Assembly (NCBI GenBank): GCA_963819475.1
Contig: CAWFWE010000002.1
Span: 310,001-374,000, forward strand
DNA from: DASUAS01 sp963819475
Lineage (GTDB): Bacteria; Actinomycetota; Acidimicrobiia; IMCC26256; DASPTH01
Reading direction: 5' to 3'
Length of the DNA: 64,000 nt
Part shown: positions 25,868 through 34,672 of the stretch, piece by piece
Numbering within the stretch: position 1 is the stretch's first letter
Layout of the letters: each line of letters begins with the position of its first letter
The notes under the pieces: model-generated
Databases searched by the model: none
What the model saw: only the letters and a program-made list of their open reading frames with translations
What the model was told of the DNA's origin: nothing
Position numbers and translations under genes: made by a program

Positions 25868-27730
25868 GTGAGCCGACTGCCCATCGCGGACTACGCGCTG
25901 CTGTCCGACTGCCGCTCTGCCGCGCTCGTGGGTCGCGACGGCTCGATCGACTGGTTGTGCTTCCCCCGCTTCGACGGCGCGTCGGTGTTCGGCCGCCTGT
26001 TCGACGACGCGGCCGGGTTCTGGGCGATCCGACCCGCCGGCGCCACGCGCTACGAGACGAGCCGACAGTACGTGGACGACACCATGGTGCTGGAGACCAC
26101 GTTCACCACCGCGGAGGGTTCGGTGACCGTGACCGACGCGCTGGCGGTCGGGCGCAACGAACGTGGCCATGATCTCGGTGCCGGCGCGGTCGGGGCGCTG
26201 CTGCGCCGGGTCAGCGGCGTCGAGGGGTCGGTCGACCTGGAGCTGGTGTACGCACCGCGGCCCGAGTACGGCCTCGTCTCACCGCTGCTGCAACTGGTGG
26301 AAGGCGGCATCACCGCGCGCGGCGGGGCCGACGTGCTGGCGCTGTCGTCGTCGGTGCCCCTCGACACCGACGAGTTCACCGCCCGTGCGGGGTTCACGGT
26401 CGGTGCCGGTGAGGCGCAGTCGTTCGCCCTGCATCACCGGAGCACGTCGCAGGAGCAGCCGCGCCTCTGGAGCGAGATGGAGATCCGAGATCGGCTCATG
26501 GACACCGCCGAGGCCTGGCGCACGTGGTCGAGCCTCCACCAGAGCTACGACGGCCCGTGGACCGGCCTGGTGCGTACGAGCGGTCGAGTGCTGTACGCGC
26601 TGACGTATTTCCCCACCGGCGCGATCGTGGCCGCGCCGACGACGTCGCTCCCGGAGACGCCGGGCGGTTCGCGCAACTGGGATTACCGCTACACGTGGAT
26701 CCGCGATGCGTCGTTCACCCTCCAGGCCCTCTGGGTCGCCGCCTGCCCCCACGAGGCGAACAAGTTCTTCGACTACCTCGCCGGCACGGCCGCGTCACAG
26801 GTTCGCCAGGGCGCCGACCTCCAGATCATGTTCGGTATCGGGGGCGAGCACGACCTCAGCGAGCGCGAGCTCGCGCACCTGTCCGGCTGGCGCGCCAGCG
26901 CGCCGGTGCGCGTCGGCAATGGTGCCTGGAACCAGCGACAGCTCGACGTGTACGGCGAGCTGCTCGATGCCGCCCACCGGCTCCCCGACCAGCTCGACCG
27001 GCTCGGGCCGGTCACCCGTCGCTTCCTCGCCGACCTGGCCGACAGCGCCGCCGCCCACTGGCAGGAGCCCGATCACGGCATCTGGGAGATCCGGGGCGAG
27101 CCCCGCCGCTTCCTGTACTCCACGCTGATGTGCTGGGTGGCGCTCGATCGCGCGATCGCGTTGGCCGACCGCCTCGACGCGCTCGACCGGGTGGGCCGAT
27201 GGAAGGTCACCCGCGACGAGATCGCCGATGCGATCGTGACCCGTGGTTGGAACGAGGACGCGGGCGCGTTCACCCGGTCGTTCGGGTCCGACGAGCTCGA
27301 TGCCTCGAGCCTGATGATGGCCATCGTCGGCTTCATCCCGGCCGACCACCCCCGGATGCAGGCCACGATCGACGCGATCGCGACCCGCCTCACCGACGAG
27401 CGGGGGCTCGTCTACCGGTACCGTGGCGCCGACGGCCTGCACGGGGACGAAGGCACGTTCCTCCTGTGCACGTTCTGGCTCGCGCACGCGCAGGCGCTCG
27501 CCGGCCGGTCCGACGAGGCGCGGCTGACCTTCGCGGCCGCCGCGGCCGCGGTGAACGACGTCGGACTCCTGTCGGAGCAGGTCGACCCGGTCAGCGGGGA
27601 GCTCCTCGGGAACTTCCCGCAGGCGTTCAGCCACATCGGGCTGGTCAATGCCGCCTGGGCGATCGCCGAGGCCGAGGACGTCACTCCTCGGACGGCTCCT
27701 CCCACGACAGGTGTTCCTCCTCGTTCTTGA
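25868..27730 (+). CDS. Glycoside hydrolase family 15 protein (trehalase/glucoamylase-like)
   Basis: 620 residues, the usual length for bacterial GH15. An N-terminal beta-sandwich (IADYALLSDCRSAALVGRDG) precedes an (alpha/alpha)6 barrel with NWDYRYTWIRDASF. The C-terminal HGDEGTFLLCTFWL carries a catalytic Glu. Actinobacterial relatives include trehalases and dextran- or starch-type glucosidases. It starts at GTG 25868, where MSRLPIADYALLSD is the normal N-terminus. The last 50 nt overlap the convergent small membrane-protein gene. Confidence 0.92.
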   Translation: MSRLPIADYALLSDCRSAALVGRDGSIDWLCFPRFDGASVFGRLFDDAAGFWAIRPAGATRYETSRQYVDDTMVLETTFTTAEGSVTVTDALAVGRNERGHDLGAGAVGALLRRVSGVEGSVDLELVYAPRPEYGLVSPLLQLVEGGITARGGADVLALSSSVPLDTDEFTARAGFTVGAGEAQSFALHHRSTSQEQPRLWSEMEIRDRLMDTAEAWRTWSSLHQSYDGPWTGLVRTSGRVLYALTYFPTGAIVAAPTTSLPETPGGSRNWDYRYTWIRDASFTLQALWVAACPHEANKFFDYLAGTAASQVRQGADLQIMFGIGGEHDLSERELAHLSGWRASAPVRVGNGAWNQRQLDVYGELLDAAHRLPDQLDRLGPVTRRFLADLADSAAAHWQEPDHGIWEIRGEPRRFLYSTLMCWVALDRAIALADRLDALDRVGRWKVTRDEIADAIVTRGWNEDAGAFTRSFGSDELDASSLMMAIVGFIPADHPRMQATIDAIATRLTDERGLVYRYRGADGLHGDEGTFLLCTFWLAHAQALAGRSDEARLTFAAAAAAVNDVGLLSEQVDPVSGELLGNFPQAFSHIGLVNAAWAIAEAEDVTPRTAPPTTGVPPRS

Positions 27731-27971
27731 GCTGCCAGGCGTGGAAGTCGCGCCAGGCCGCGTCACGATCACCGTCAACGGCCTTTCCCTCGGCAACGAG
27801 CTCGTCGTACGCGGCGTCGAAGTCCTCCTGCGTCGTCTCGGAGACCTTGGCGCGGCGCGCCAAGACGAACCACACGCTCGCGATCGCGACGCCGAACACC
27901 GCGACCCCGATGACGATCATGAGCAGCACCGGCTCACCCTCCGACGAGTTGCTGGCCGCCGTCGATGTCAT
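27681..27971 (-). CDS. Small single-pass membrane protein
   Basis: 96 residues with one membrane helix (about 15-37, LLMIVIGVAVFGVAIASVWFV). An acidic cytoplasmic tail with a predicted helix (EDFDAAYDELVAEGKAV) follows, ending EEPSEE. It overlaps the upstream SDR gene by 38 nt and the GH15 end by 50 nt, which is tight but reads as a normal protein. No family recognised. Confidence 0.6.
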   Translation of the reverse strand: MTSTAASNSSEGEPVLLMIVIGVAVFGVAIASVWFVLARRAKVSETTQEDFDAAYDELVAEGKAVDGDRDAAWRDFHAWQLKNEEEHLSWEEPSEE

Positions 27972-28664
27972 AGGTCGCCCCGGTGAGCGCCGTGTTCGTC
28001 ATGAGATGGACGGCCAGCCTTGCGATGTCTCCCGGACCGATGACGCGTCGGATCGGCAGCGTCGTGCGGAGTTGGTCGCGACGCGCGTCCAGCTCGTCGC
28101 CGAGGAGCGACGCCGACAGGGGCGTGTCGACGAACCCGGCCGCGATCATGTTCACGCGGATCGGCGCGAGCTCGAGCGCGAGGTTCCTGATCAGGGCGGG
28201 ACCCGCGGCGGTGAGCGCCGAGATGAATGCGAGTCCAGGCGCCGCACGCCGGCCACCGGTGCCACCCATGAGATCAGGGTGCCGCCCGGGCGCACCGTGC
28301 CCATCGCGCCGCGAGCAACCTCGATGGGCAGCAGCAGATGGGCCTCGACGTCGCGGCGTGCCTGCTCGACCTCGAACTCGGCCAGGGGCGCGTAGTACGG
28401 ACCGGGGCCCGTCACCATGACGTGGTCGATGGGCGTGGACAGCCCGTCGAAGAACGCGCCCAGCTGTTCGAAGTCGGTGGCGTCGAAGGCCGCGATGCCG
28501 GCTCCGAGCTCGTCGCCGACCCGCTGGAGTCGGTCCGGGTCGCGCGCGGTGAGGATGACCTCGGCGCCCGCCTCACGGGCGTGCCGGGCGGTCTCGAGCC
28601 CGATGCCGGCGCTGCCGCCGATCACGACGACGGTCTGCCCCTCGAGCTCGGGCTTGTCGCCCAT
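27934..28664 (-). pseudogene. SDR-like oxidoreductase with one-base frameshift
   Basis: N-terminal half from ATG 28664 (EGQTVVVIGGSAGIGLET, a Rossmann motif) reads to RPGGTLI. One missing base near 28269 then shifts the frame, and the rest continues as MGGTGGRRAAPGLAFISALT through ELAPIRVNMIAAGFVDTP to the C-terminal DIDGGQQL. The catalytic Tyr-x-x-x-Lys is absent (FISALTAAG in its place), as in some SDR subfamilies. Either a recently broken gene or a sequence error. Confidence 0.8.
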
Positions 28665-28691
28665 GTCGTCCCTCCGGGCCGACGTGGTCGG

Positions 28692-29357
28692 CTAGGTCGG
28701 GAGCTCGGCGCCGGATTGCTCCGCCACCATGTACGCGGCGTACCAGTCGGGCCAGTTCGCGTCCGCCTGGCCGATCCGCGCCTCGTGCTGGCCGTGGGCA
28801 ACGGACGCACGCCGCATCGCATTCGCCAGATCCCCGACCGAGCTGAAGTCGGTCGTCGCCGAGTCGACACGGCCGGGCAGCCGGCTCGTGATCTCCTGCA
28901 GCTGCCAGAGGTTCCCATCCGGGTCGGTGAACTCCGCGAACGACGCGTACGTGCGCCGTTCGGGATCGGGACCGCTCGCCCGGGAGGCGTGGTCGAAACG
29001 GTTGTAGCCGCCGGTGGCGTCGTGGAACACCTCGGTGCCGTCGACACCGTGACCGACGAGCTCGGCGTGCGCGGCCTCGATGTCGGAGACCACCAGAAGG
29101 TTCTGCGCCGAGCCGGGTGCCGCCGACGTGAGGCCCTTGCCGAACTGGATCGAGCACCCCGAGCCCGGCGGCGTGAACTGGACGATCCGGAGCTCGCCGC
29201 CCGCGATGTCGGCGTCGAGCCTCCAGCCGAGGCTCTCGTTGAACGCCTTCGCTCGATCGACATCCGAGACGGGGATGACGGCCGTCTCGAGCTTCATGTC
29301 GGCTCTCCCGCCGGGCGCGTCGCTGGTCTCGTTGGTCCTGGCGTCGGTCGTGCTCAT
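28692..29357 (-). CDS. VOC (glyoxalase/bleomycin-resistance) family protein
   Basis: 221 residues. A VOC domain (about 22-155) begins LETAVIPVSDVDRAKAF and ends FTDPDGNLWQLQEI. A helical C-terminal extension (about 160-221) with WPDWYAAYMVAEQSG resembles the extension in several actinobacterial glyoxalase proteins. ATG 29357 is chosen because a GAGGAGG motif precedes it. The enzyme or binding activity is unknown. It lies 27 nt upstream of the broken SDR gene and probably shares its transcript. Confidence 0.82.
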   Translation of the reverse strand: MSTTDARTNETSDAPGGRADMKLETAVIPVSDVDRAKAFNESLGWRLDADIAGGELRIVQFTPPGSGCSIQFGKGLTSAAPGSAQNLLVVSDIEAAHAELVGHGVDGTEVFHDATGGYNRFDHASRASGPDPERRTYASFAEFTDPDGNLWQLQEITSRLPGRVDSATTDFSSVGDLANAMRRASVAHGQHEARIGQADANWPDWYAAYMVAEQSGAELPT

Positions 29358-29528
29358 GGCGGCCTCCTCGGTCTGTGTCGGTGACACCTTCGCAAGCCGC
29401 CGGCCCCGTCGCGCCCGTCGGGCTGCCTGGTCACTCCCCTGGCCCCGCTCCGAACGTCACGGTGGAGCGTACAACGAGCGTTGACGGAACGATGGGGTGC
29501 AACGAGATGCGGGCATGACGATGGAGAG

Positions 29529-30525
29529 TCAGATTGGTCGCGACGGGCACTGCCGTTCGATGAACTCACGGACCTCGCGATCCAGCTCCCGGTCCTCGGG
29601 CGCTTGTCCCCGGAAGAAGCCGTGCGGCGCGGCCTCGAAGACGTGGAGCTCGGCGGGGACGTCCGCGGCGCGAAGCGCGCGGTGCAGGCGCACCGTGTCG
29701 GAGAGGAGGATGTCCCGAGTGCCGCTCGCCAACAACGTCGGCGGGAAGCCCGCGGAGAAGTCTCCGAACACCGGCGACACGTACGGATCCCGGAGGTCGT
29801 GGCCGCCGGCGTACAGCAGGAGCGCACCCGGGTCACTGCGTGTGATCACGGTGTCCACGCCCAGGTTGGTGTGGAACGTGTCACCGGACTGCGAGAGATC
29901 GGTACCCGGCGTGAGCAAGACCGCGGCGCCCGGCATGGGCAACCCCTCGTCCCTCGCCCGGAGGATCACCGCCGCGCCCAGGGTCCCACCGGCCGAGACA
30001 CCGCCCACGACGATCTCCTCCGGGCGACGCTCGTCGAGGAGCAGCGCGGTACGCCGCCAGGCAGTCGTCCACCGCCGCGGGGTACGGGTGATCCGGCGGC
30101 ATCCGATAGTCGACCGACCACACGCGCAGCCCGAGCTTCCGCGCGGTCATGGTGCCGGTGGCGCGACACACCTCACCGCCGCCGACGATGAACGCGCCGC
30201 CGTGCGGCTCGAAGTACACCCGCCGGTCGTCAGGGTCGAGGTCGGTCGGGGTGATCACGTAGGTCCGCACACCGCCGGCGTCGATCTCGTCGATCTCGAA
30301 GCCCTCCGGCGAGCTCAGCCCGGACTCGGCGAACGTCTTGAGCACCATCTCGTCGGTGAAGGCGATCATCGCCCGCCAACCCTCGGCGTCGTCCAGCGCC
30401 GGGTAGTCGGCCGACGGCAGCGGCCCCGAGGCGAGGAACGCCTGCGCCTCGGCGCTCACCGTGGTGGGTACCGGCACGACTCGTGCCGGTACGTGGAGCG
30501 CCGTCTCGTCCTGCGTTGCGGTCAT
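29529..30525 (-). pseudogene. Alpha/beta hydrolase (hormone-sensitive-lipase type), frameshifted
   Basis: From ATG 30525 (MTATQDETALHVPARV) the frame holds the oxyanion motif EPHGGAFIVGGG and continues to DDCLAAYR. A two-base loss, or one extra base, near 30044-30050 then shifts it. The next frame gives LLLDERRPEEIVVGGVSAGG with the GxSxG nucleophile, then SGTRDILLSD (Asp) and EAAPHGFF (His). The whole triad is thus present across two frames. It would be an esterase or lipase if intact. Confidence 0.82.
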
Positions 30526-30598
30526 GAGCGTCCGTCCCTCTCTCGACGCCTCGGGCGCGAGAAAAACTGATCGACGGTAGCGTGCCGAGCCCGTCGTG

Positions 30599-31504
30599 TC
30601 AGTCGAGGTAGCGGCCGAACCACGCGAGCACGGCTTGGTATGCCTCCGCGGCCGCGGCCGCGTCGTAGCTCGGCCCGGTGTCGTTGAAGAACGCATGGTT
30701 CGCGCCCGGGAAGACGCGGATCTCGTGCATGAGGCCGTCGCGTTCGAGCGCAGCTTGCGCGGCGTCGCGTGTGGCGTTCACCCGGGCGTCGAGCTCGCCG
30801 TAGACCGCGAGGACGGCGGCGCGGGAGCCGCTGAAGTCGGGGTTCGCGGGCGCGGGACCGTAGAACGGAGCGGCAGCGGCGATCCGCGGTTCTCCTGCGG
30901 CGAGGAGCTGCCACGTCAGGCCTCCGCCGAAGCAGAATCCGATGACGGCGACCTTCTGTCCTTCCTCGCGACGCTCGAGCTCGTCGATGCCCGCGCGCAG
31001 GTCTGCGATCAGTCGCTCCATCGGGGCCCGCGCGAGCGCGCCGATGGCCTGGGCGTCCCCACCGAGTGCTGCGGTCCCGCCTTCCTCCGACAACAGGTCG
31101 ATCGCGAGGGCCGAGAACCCGTCGGCGGCGAAGCGCGGAGGGATGGTACGGATGTGGTCGGTCAGGCCGCGGTTCTCGTGGATCACGAGCACCGAACCCT
31201 TCGGCCGCTCCGCCGGCGCCCACGCACCCTGGAGCTCCCCGTTCGGTCCGTCGAAGCGAACGATCGCCGCCGGCGGTGGGATCGCGCCCGGGGCCGTCGT
31301 CGACGTGCTCGCCGCAGCTCGGCGCGGCGTGCTCGCGCCGTCGGAGCTCGCGCCGTCGTCACCACCGCATGCCGCGAGCAACGCCGATGCACCGAGCGCG
31401 CCGATCCCGAGGAGCCCGAGACGGCGTAGCGCTTCTCGACGGGTGAGGCGCGCCTCCGCGTAGTCGGCGACGACCTCCTCCACCAGATAGCTCTGCATCG
31501 CCAT
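30599..31504 (-). CDS. Tat-exported lipoprotein, dienelactone-hydrolase family
   Basis: 301 residues. RLTRREALRRLGLLG is a twin-arginine-type signal followed by a lipobox LLAACGGD, so the protein should be exported folded and lipid-anchored. A Ser/Thr-rich linker precedes the DLH domain: VLVIHENRGL, the nucleophile GFCFGGG (Cys rather than Ser) and GANHAFFND with the catalytic His. DLH proteins are usually cytosolic, so a membrane-anchored one is distinctive. ATG 31504 is the start nearest the signal. Substrate unknown. Confidence 0.85.
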   Translation of the reverse strand: MAMQSYLVEEVVADYAEARLTRREALRRLGLLGIGALGASALLAACGGDDGASSDGASTPRRAAASTSTTAPGAIPPPAAIVRFDGPNGELQGAWAPAERPKGSVLVIHENRGLTDHIRTIPPRFAADGFSALAIDLLSEEGGTAALGGDAQAIGALARAPMERLIADLRAGIDELERREEGQKVAVIGFCFGGGLTWQLLAAGEPRIAAAAPFYGPAPANPDFSGSRAAVLAVYGELDARVNATRDAAQAALERDGLMHEIRVFPGANHAFFNDTGPSYDAAAAAEAYQAVLAWFGRYLD

Positions 31505-31662
31505 CCAGAAACGGTACCGAGGTCGTCGGGCCGACAAACGTCGGGCCCGACACGTCGGAGGTGCACAACGGTGCTGCACGTCGCCCCGATGCGGTGAAAT
31601 CCGCGGCGACCAGCCACACCGGGGCGCGACACTCCACGGAGACTCGAAGGGAGGTGCGCATC

Positions 31663-32043
31663 ATGATGGGCCACGACAGTGTCAGAGCAGCGAAGCGTCG
31701 GGCGCACGAGGCGCATCCCGAGTTGGCTGACGAGTCCGACGAGGATCGGTACGCCCGGTTGCAGGCCCATCTCCCCCGGCTGTGTGCGTGGATCAACAGG
31801 CGGCATCGGGAGGGTGGGTTTGCTGGTGATCGTCAACTCCAGCTTCGGGCGTGGGCGCGGGACCACCGACACCGGTTCTCGGTGGACGTGGCCGAGAATC
31901 ACGAGGCCATGCGCAAGGGTCGGGTGTCGCACACGGTGTTCATCACGGTGCTCGCAGAGGATGCCGTCGAGGCGTCGCTACTTGCGGCGCAGATCGCATC
32001 CCGGCACGGCATCGCGACCGCAGTTCACCCACTGATCACGTGA
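31663..32043 (+). CDS. Small uncharacterised protein
   Basis: 126 residues, soluble. A GGGAGGTG ribosome-binding site precedes the double ATG at 31663. The N-terminal ~60 residues are helical and charged (KRRAHEAHPELADESDEDRY). The C-terminal half has HTVFITVLAEDAVEASLLAA followed by SRHGIATAVHP. I do not recognise a family. Its promoter region 31505-31662 is shared with the divergent Tat lipoprotein gene. Confidence 0.6.
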   Translation: MMGHDSVRAAKRRAHEAHPELADESDEDRYARLQAHLPRLCAWINRRHREGGFAGDRQLQLRAWARDHRHRFSVDVAENHEAMRKGRVSHTVFITVLAEDAVEASLLAAQIASRHGIATAVHPLIT

Positions 32044-32114
32044 CCCACCGGACGGTCGGCGCAGCTACCGTTGCCCGGGCGTCGTGATCACCTCGCGAGG
32101 TTGGGACGGGCACG

Positions 32115-33050
32115 ATGGAGTTCGGCGCGCATCTTCCGTTGATGGACTTCGGGGGCCATCCGTACACGCTCGAACATCTGACGGCGTACGCGGAGAGCGC
32201 GGCGCGACTCGGCTTCGACGCACTGTCGGTGAACGACCACATGGTCTTTTCGGTGCCTTGGCTCGACGGGCCGGTCGCGCTGTCGGCGGTGCTGGAGCAC
32301 TCCGGGCAGATGACCCTGGCCACGACGGTCGCGCTCGCGGTCGTGCGTGGTCCGGTGGCTGTCGCCAAGAGCCTTGGCGCAATCGATCGTCTCTCGGGCG
32401 GTCGCCTGCTCGTGGCCGCCGGCCCCGGTTCCTCGGCCGACGACTACTCGGCGGTGGGCCTCGACTTCGCCGAACGTTGGCAACGGTTCGACGAAGCGAT
32501 CGGTGCGCTGCGCGCACTGTGGCAACCCGACTCGGCACCATTCGTCGGCCGGTTCTATTCGACGGAGGGTGTCTCCCTGCGGCCTCGACCCGCGCAACCG
32601 AACGGACCACCGATCTGGATCGGGAGCTGGGGCTCGGAGGCCGGGCTCCGTCGCGTCGCCCGCCTGGCCGATGGCTGGCTGGCATCCGCCTACAACACCA
32701 CGCCGGCGCAGTTCGCCGAAGCGAGGCAGTCCCTCGGCTCGATGCTCACGGACCGCGGGAGATCTCCGGAGTCGTTCCCGAACGCGCTGGCCACGATGTG
32801 GTGCTACATCACCGACGACCGGGGCGAAGCGGAACGCATCCTCCGGGAGCGGGTCGTGCCGACGGTGCACCGGCCCGAGGACGTCCTCCGCGAACGGCTC
32901 CCGATCGGCCCGCCCGACGCGTTCGCGGAGAAGCTGTCGGCCTTCGCCCGGGCGGGCGTACAACGAGTCTTCATCTGGCCGGTCGCGGACGAGGTGCATC
33001 AACTCGAGCGGTTCTGGAACGAGGTACGACCGCTTGTCACCGCGCCGTAG
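32115..33050 (+). CDS. LLM-class (luciferase-like, probably F420-dependent) oxidoreductase
   Basis: 311 residues, TIM-barrel luciferase-like monooxygenase family. Landmarks are FGAHLPLMDFGG, ESAARLGFDALSVNDH, DRLSGGRLLVAAGPGSS and PPIWIGSWGSEAGLRRVARL. In Actinobacteria most such proteins use coenzyme F420. The substrate is unknown. ATG 32115 gives the normal N-terminus. Followed 51 nt later by a GNAT gene. Confidence 0.9.
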   Translation: MEFGAHLPLMDFGGHPYTLEHLTAYAESAARLGFDALSVNDHMVFSVPWLDGPVALSAVLEHSGQMTLATTVALAVVRGPVAVAKSLGAIDRLSGGRLLVAAGPGSSADDYSAVGLDFAERWQRFDEAIGALRALWQPDSAPFVGRFYSTEGVSLRPRPAQPNGPPIWIGSWGSEAGLRRVARLADGWLASAYNTTPAQFAEARQSLGSMLTDRGRSPESFPNALATMWCYITDDRGEAERILRERVVPTVHRPEDVLRERLPIGPPDAFAEKLSAFARAGVQRVFIWPVADEVHQLERFWNEVRPLVTAP

Positions 33051-33101
33051 GCACTCGCCCCGAGCGTTGAAAATCGCTGCGGCTCGTTCCGTCGGCCTGT
33101 C

Positions 33102-33641
33102 ATGCTCGATCACGTGGCCAGTGCAGAGATCCGTGTACGCGATGCGGTGTCCAGCGACGGCGTAGGGATAGGCGAGGCACACGCAGCAGCGTGGATTGCC
33201 GCGTACCAGCACATCTTCGATGCAGACTTTCTCCGTGCCGCTGCCGAAGGTCGCAGAGTGGGATGGCCACGCTCGATCGATCGCGTGCTCACGGCCCCGA
33301 ACATCCTGCTCGTCGCTGAAGTCGAAGGTCGTGTCATGGGGTTCGCGCACGCCATGCCAGCGCCGGAGACGCGCCGAGCCGAGGTTCGTGGCTTCTACTG
33401 TCATCCCGATGCATGGGGAACGGGCGTCGCCATTCAGCTGATGAGTCAATGCCTGCTCGCGGTGCGCGACGACGCTGATGAAGTCTTCTTGTGGACGTTC
33501 CGCGATGCCGAGCGAGCTCGAGGCTTCTACGAGAAGATGAGCTTTCGCGCCACTGGTCAGACACGCGACGAAGGCCTCACCGACTGGACGACCGGCGACG
33601 CAGTCGAACGCCCTGCTGTCGAGTACGCGCGGACGCCGTGA
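33102..33641 (+). CDS. GNAT family N-acetyltransferase
   Basis: 179 residues. Landmarks are IRVRDAVSSDGVGIGEAH, then VRGFYCHPDAWGTGVAIQLM, which carries the acetyl-CoA pyrophosphate loop (normally R/Q-x-x-G-x-G/A; here in W-G-T-G-V-A), and FYEKMSFRATG. The acceptor is unknown. Probably the same transcription unit as the LLM gene or the next gene, whose start is 54 nt on. Confidence 0.88.
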   Translation: MLDHVASAEIRVRDAVSSDGVGIGEAHAAAWIAAYQHIFDADFLRAAAEGRRVGWPRSIDRVLTAPNILLVAEVEGRVMGFAHAMPAPETRRAEVRGFYCHPDAWGTGVAIQLMSQCLLAVRDDADEVFLWTFRDAERARGFYEKMSFRATGQTRDEGLTDWTTGDAVERPAVEYARTP

Positions 33642-33695
33642 CCGCAGGGTCCGGCCGATCCTCGCCAGGGTCCGGTTCCGGTAGCCTCGCTGCGT

Positions 33696-34226
33696 ATGGA
33701 TCTCACCGCCCTCTCCGAGACGTCGCTGATCGACGACACCGGAGAGCCGCACCTACTCGGTGATCTCTGGCGCGACCAGCCGATCGTCTTGGTGTTCCTC
33801 CGACATTTCGGTTGACTGCACTGCCGCGAACACGCCGCGCAGTTGCGCGAGCACTACGACGAGATCACCACGCTGGGCGCGGGCGTCGTCGCGATCGGAA
33901 CGGGTGATCGCCACTATGCCGAAGCGTTCGTCCGCGACGAGCAGATCCCGTTCCTCGTCCTGGTCGACGACGCTGCGACGGCTGCTCAGGCCGCGTCGCT
34001 GCAAACGCTCAACTGGTTCCAGCTCCTGCACCCTCGCACGTGGAAGGCAACCCGGGAAACGTCGAAGCGTGGACACCACGTCCACAAGTCGGGCAAGCGG
34101 GTACGGCAGATCGGGGCGACCTTCGTGATCGGCGCCGGCGATCGGGTTCGCTACGAGCACCTCGACCGCGACAGCACGGACCATGCGCGATTCGAAGAGG
34201 TCGTGGCCGCGCTGCGCGACGATTGA
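33696..34226 (+). CDS. SelL/SelU-type peroxiredoxin-like redox protein, candidate selenoprotein (in-frame TGA at 33813-33815)
   Basis: The frame from ATG 33696 reads MDLTALSETSLIDDTG to VLVFLRHFG, meets TGA, and continues with LHCREHAAQLREHYDEITTL in the same frame to a stop at 34226. Without the TGA the protein is 176 residues with a complete AhpC-TSA_2/SelL-related fold. Relatives have FLRHFGCxxCRE, so TGA stands exactly where the first Cys of the CxxC pair belongs (residue 40; Cys43 remains). A hairpin with loop AGTT lies 26-29 nt downstream, within the range of bacterial SECIS elements. Selenocysteine is therefore the leading reading; a nonsense mutation is the alternative. TAGCCT ends 8 nt before the ATG (leaderless). 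No sel genes are in the window. Confidence 0.7.
33834..33852 (+). promoter_or_regulatory. Possible bacterial SECIS hairpin inside the coding region
   Basis: CGCGC (33836-33840) pairs with GCGCG (33845-33849) around loop AGTT. Two more pairs form beyond a single bulged A (33850). The apical loop sits 26-29 nt after the TGA and has G at its second position, as bacterial SECIS rules ask. In DNA this GC-rich such hairpins are easily formed by chance, so this supports the selenoprotein call but does not prove it. Confidence 0.4.
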
Positions 34227-34260
34227 CTGGTGCTCGAACGCGACTCGGCGGCGTGGTCCG

Positions 34261-34530
34261 TCATCGATTGTCGCGACGTTCCGCGCGGCGTCGGTGGCGA
34301 CGCATCACACCCAGTCCGAACCACACCAGCGCCCCGATCAACGCGGTGACGATGGTGTAGAGCCACAGCGGCCAGGTGAAGCTCAGGAAGAGGAAGTGGA
34401 TGCTGACGTCCTTGGTGTTCTGAACGATGAAGATGAGCAACGCCGCGATTCCGGTGAGCGAGGCGATCGCTCCTGCACCCAGGTTCTTCGAACTGCTGTC
34501 ACCCGAGCCACTGCGGTCAGACTCGACCAT
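34261..34530 (-). CDS. LapA/DUF1049-like two-helix membrane protein
   Basis: 89 residues. ATG 34530 is preceded by a G-rich ribosome-binding stretch (AGAGGGGGG). Two hydrophobic segments (about 20-38 and 50-75) contain LIFIVQNTKDVSIHFLF and FTWPLWLYTIVTALIGA, which fit the LapA domain (IxNxxxVxxxFL). The tail is Arg/His-rich. Function in the envelope is presumed, from the family only. Confidence 0.8.
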   Translation of the reverse strand: MVESDRSGSGDSSSKNLGAGAIASLTGIAALLIFIVQNTKDVSIHFLFLSFTWPLWLYTIVTALIGALVWFGLGVMRRHRRRAERRDNR

Positions 34531-34672
34531 GACGCCCCCCTCTGAGAAGCGGATCGCCGCGATTCGAAGGTGCGCCTTCTTCGCGGCCTGCGCAATCGTG
34601 TCACGCGGCAGCGCACGCAACGGGGACTCCCGACGCCTTGCCTCGGCGTCGGTGCCAGGCCCGACCGCGCGG

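Noticed and set aside
25707..25871. A 54-codon open frame ending in a GTGA overlap with the GH15 start
   Set aside because: It has no ribosome-binding site and an unremarkable composition. The overlap is tempting but not enough without conservation data.
33813..33852. Reading the TGA of the peroxiredoxin-like gene as an ordinary frameshift like those at 11-30 kb
   Set aside because: Both sides are in the same frame, so an indel cannot explain it; only a base change or selenocysteine decoding can.
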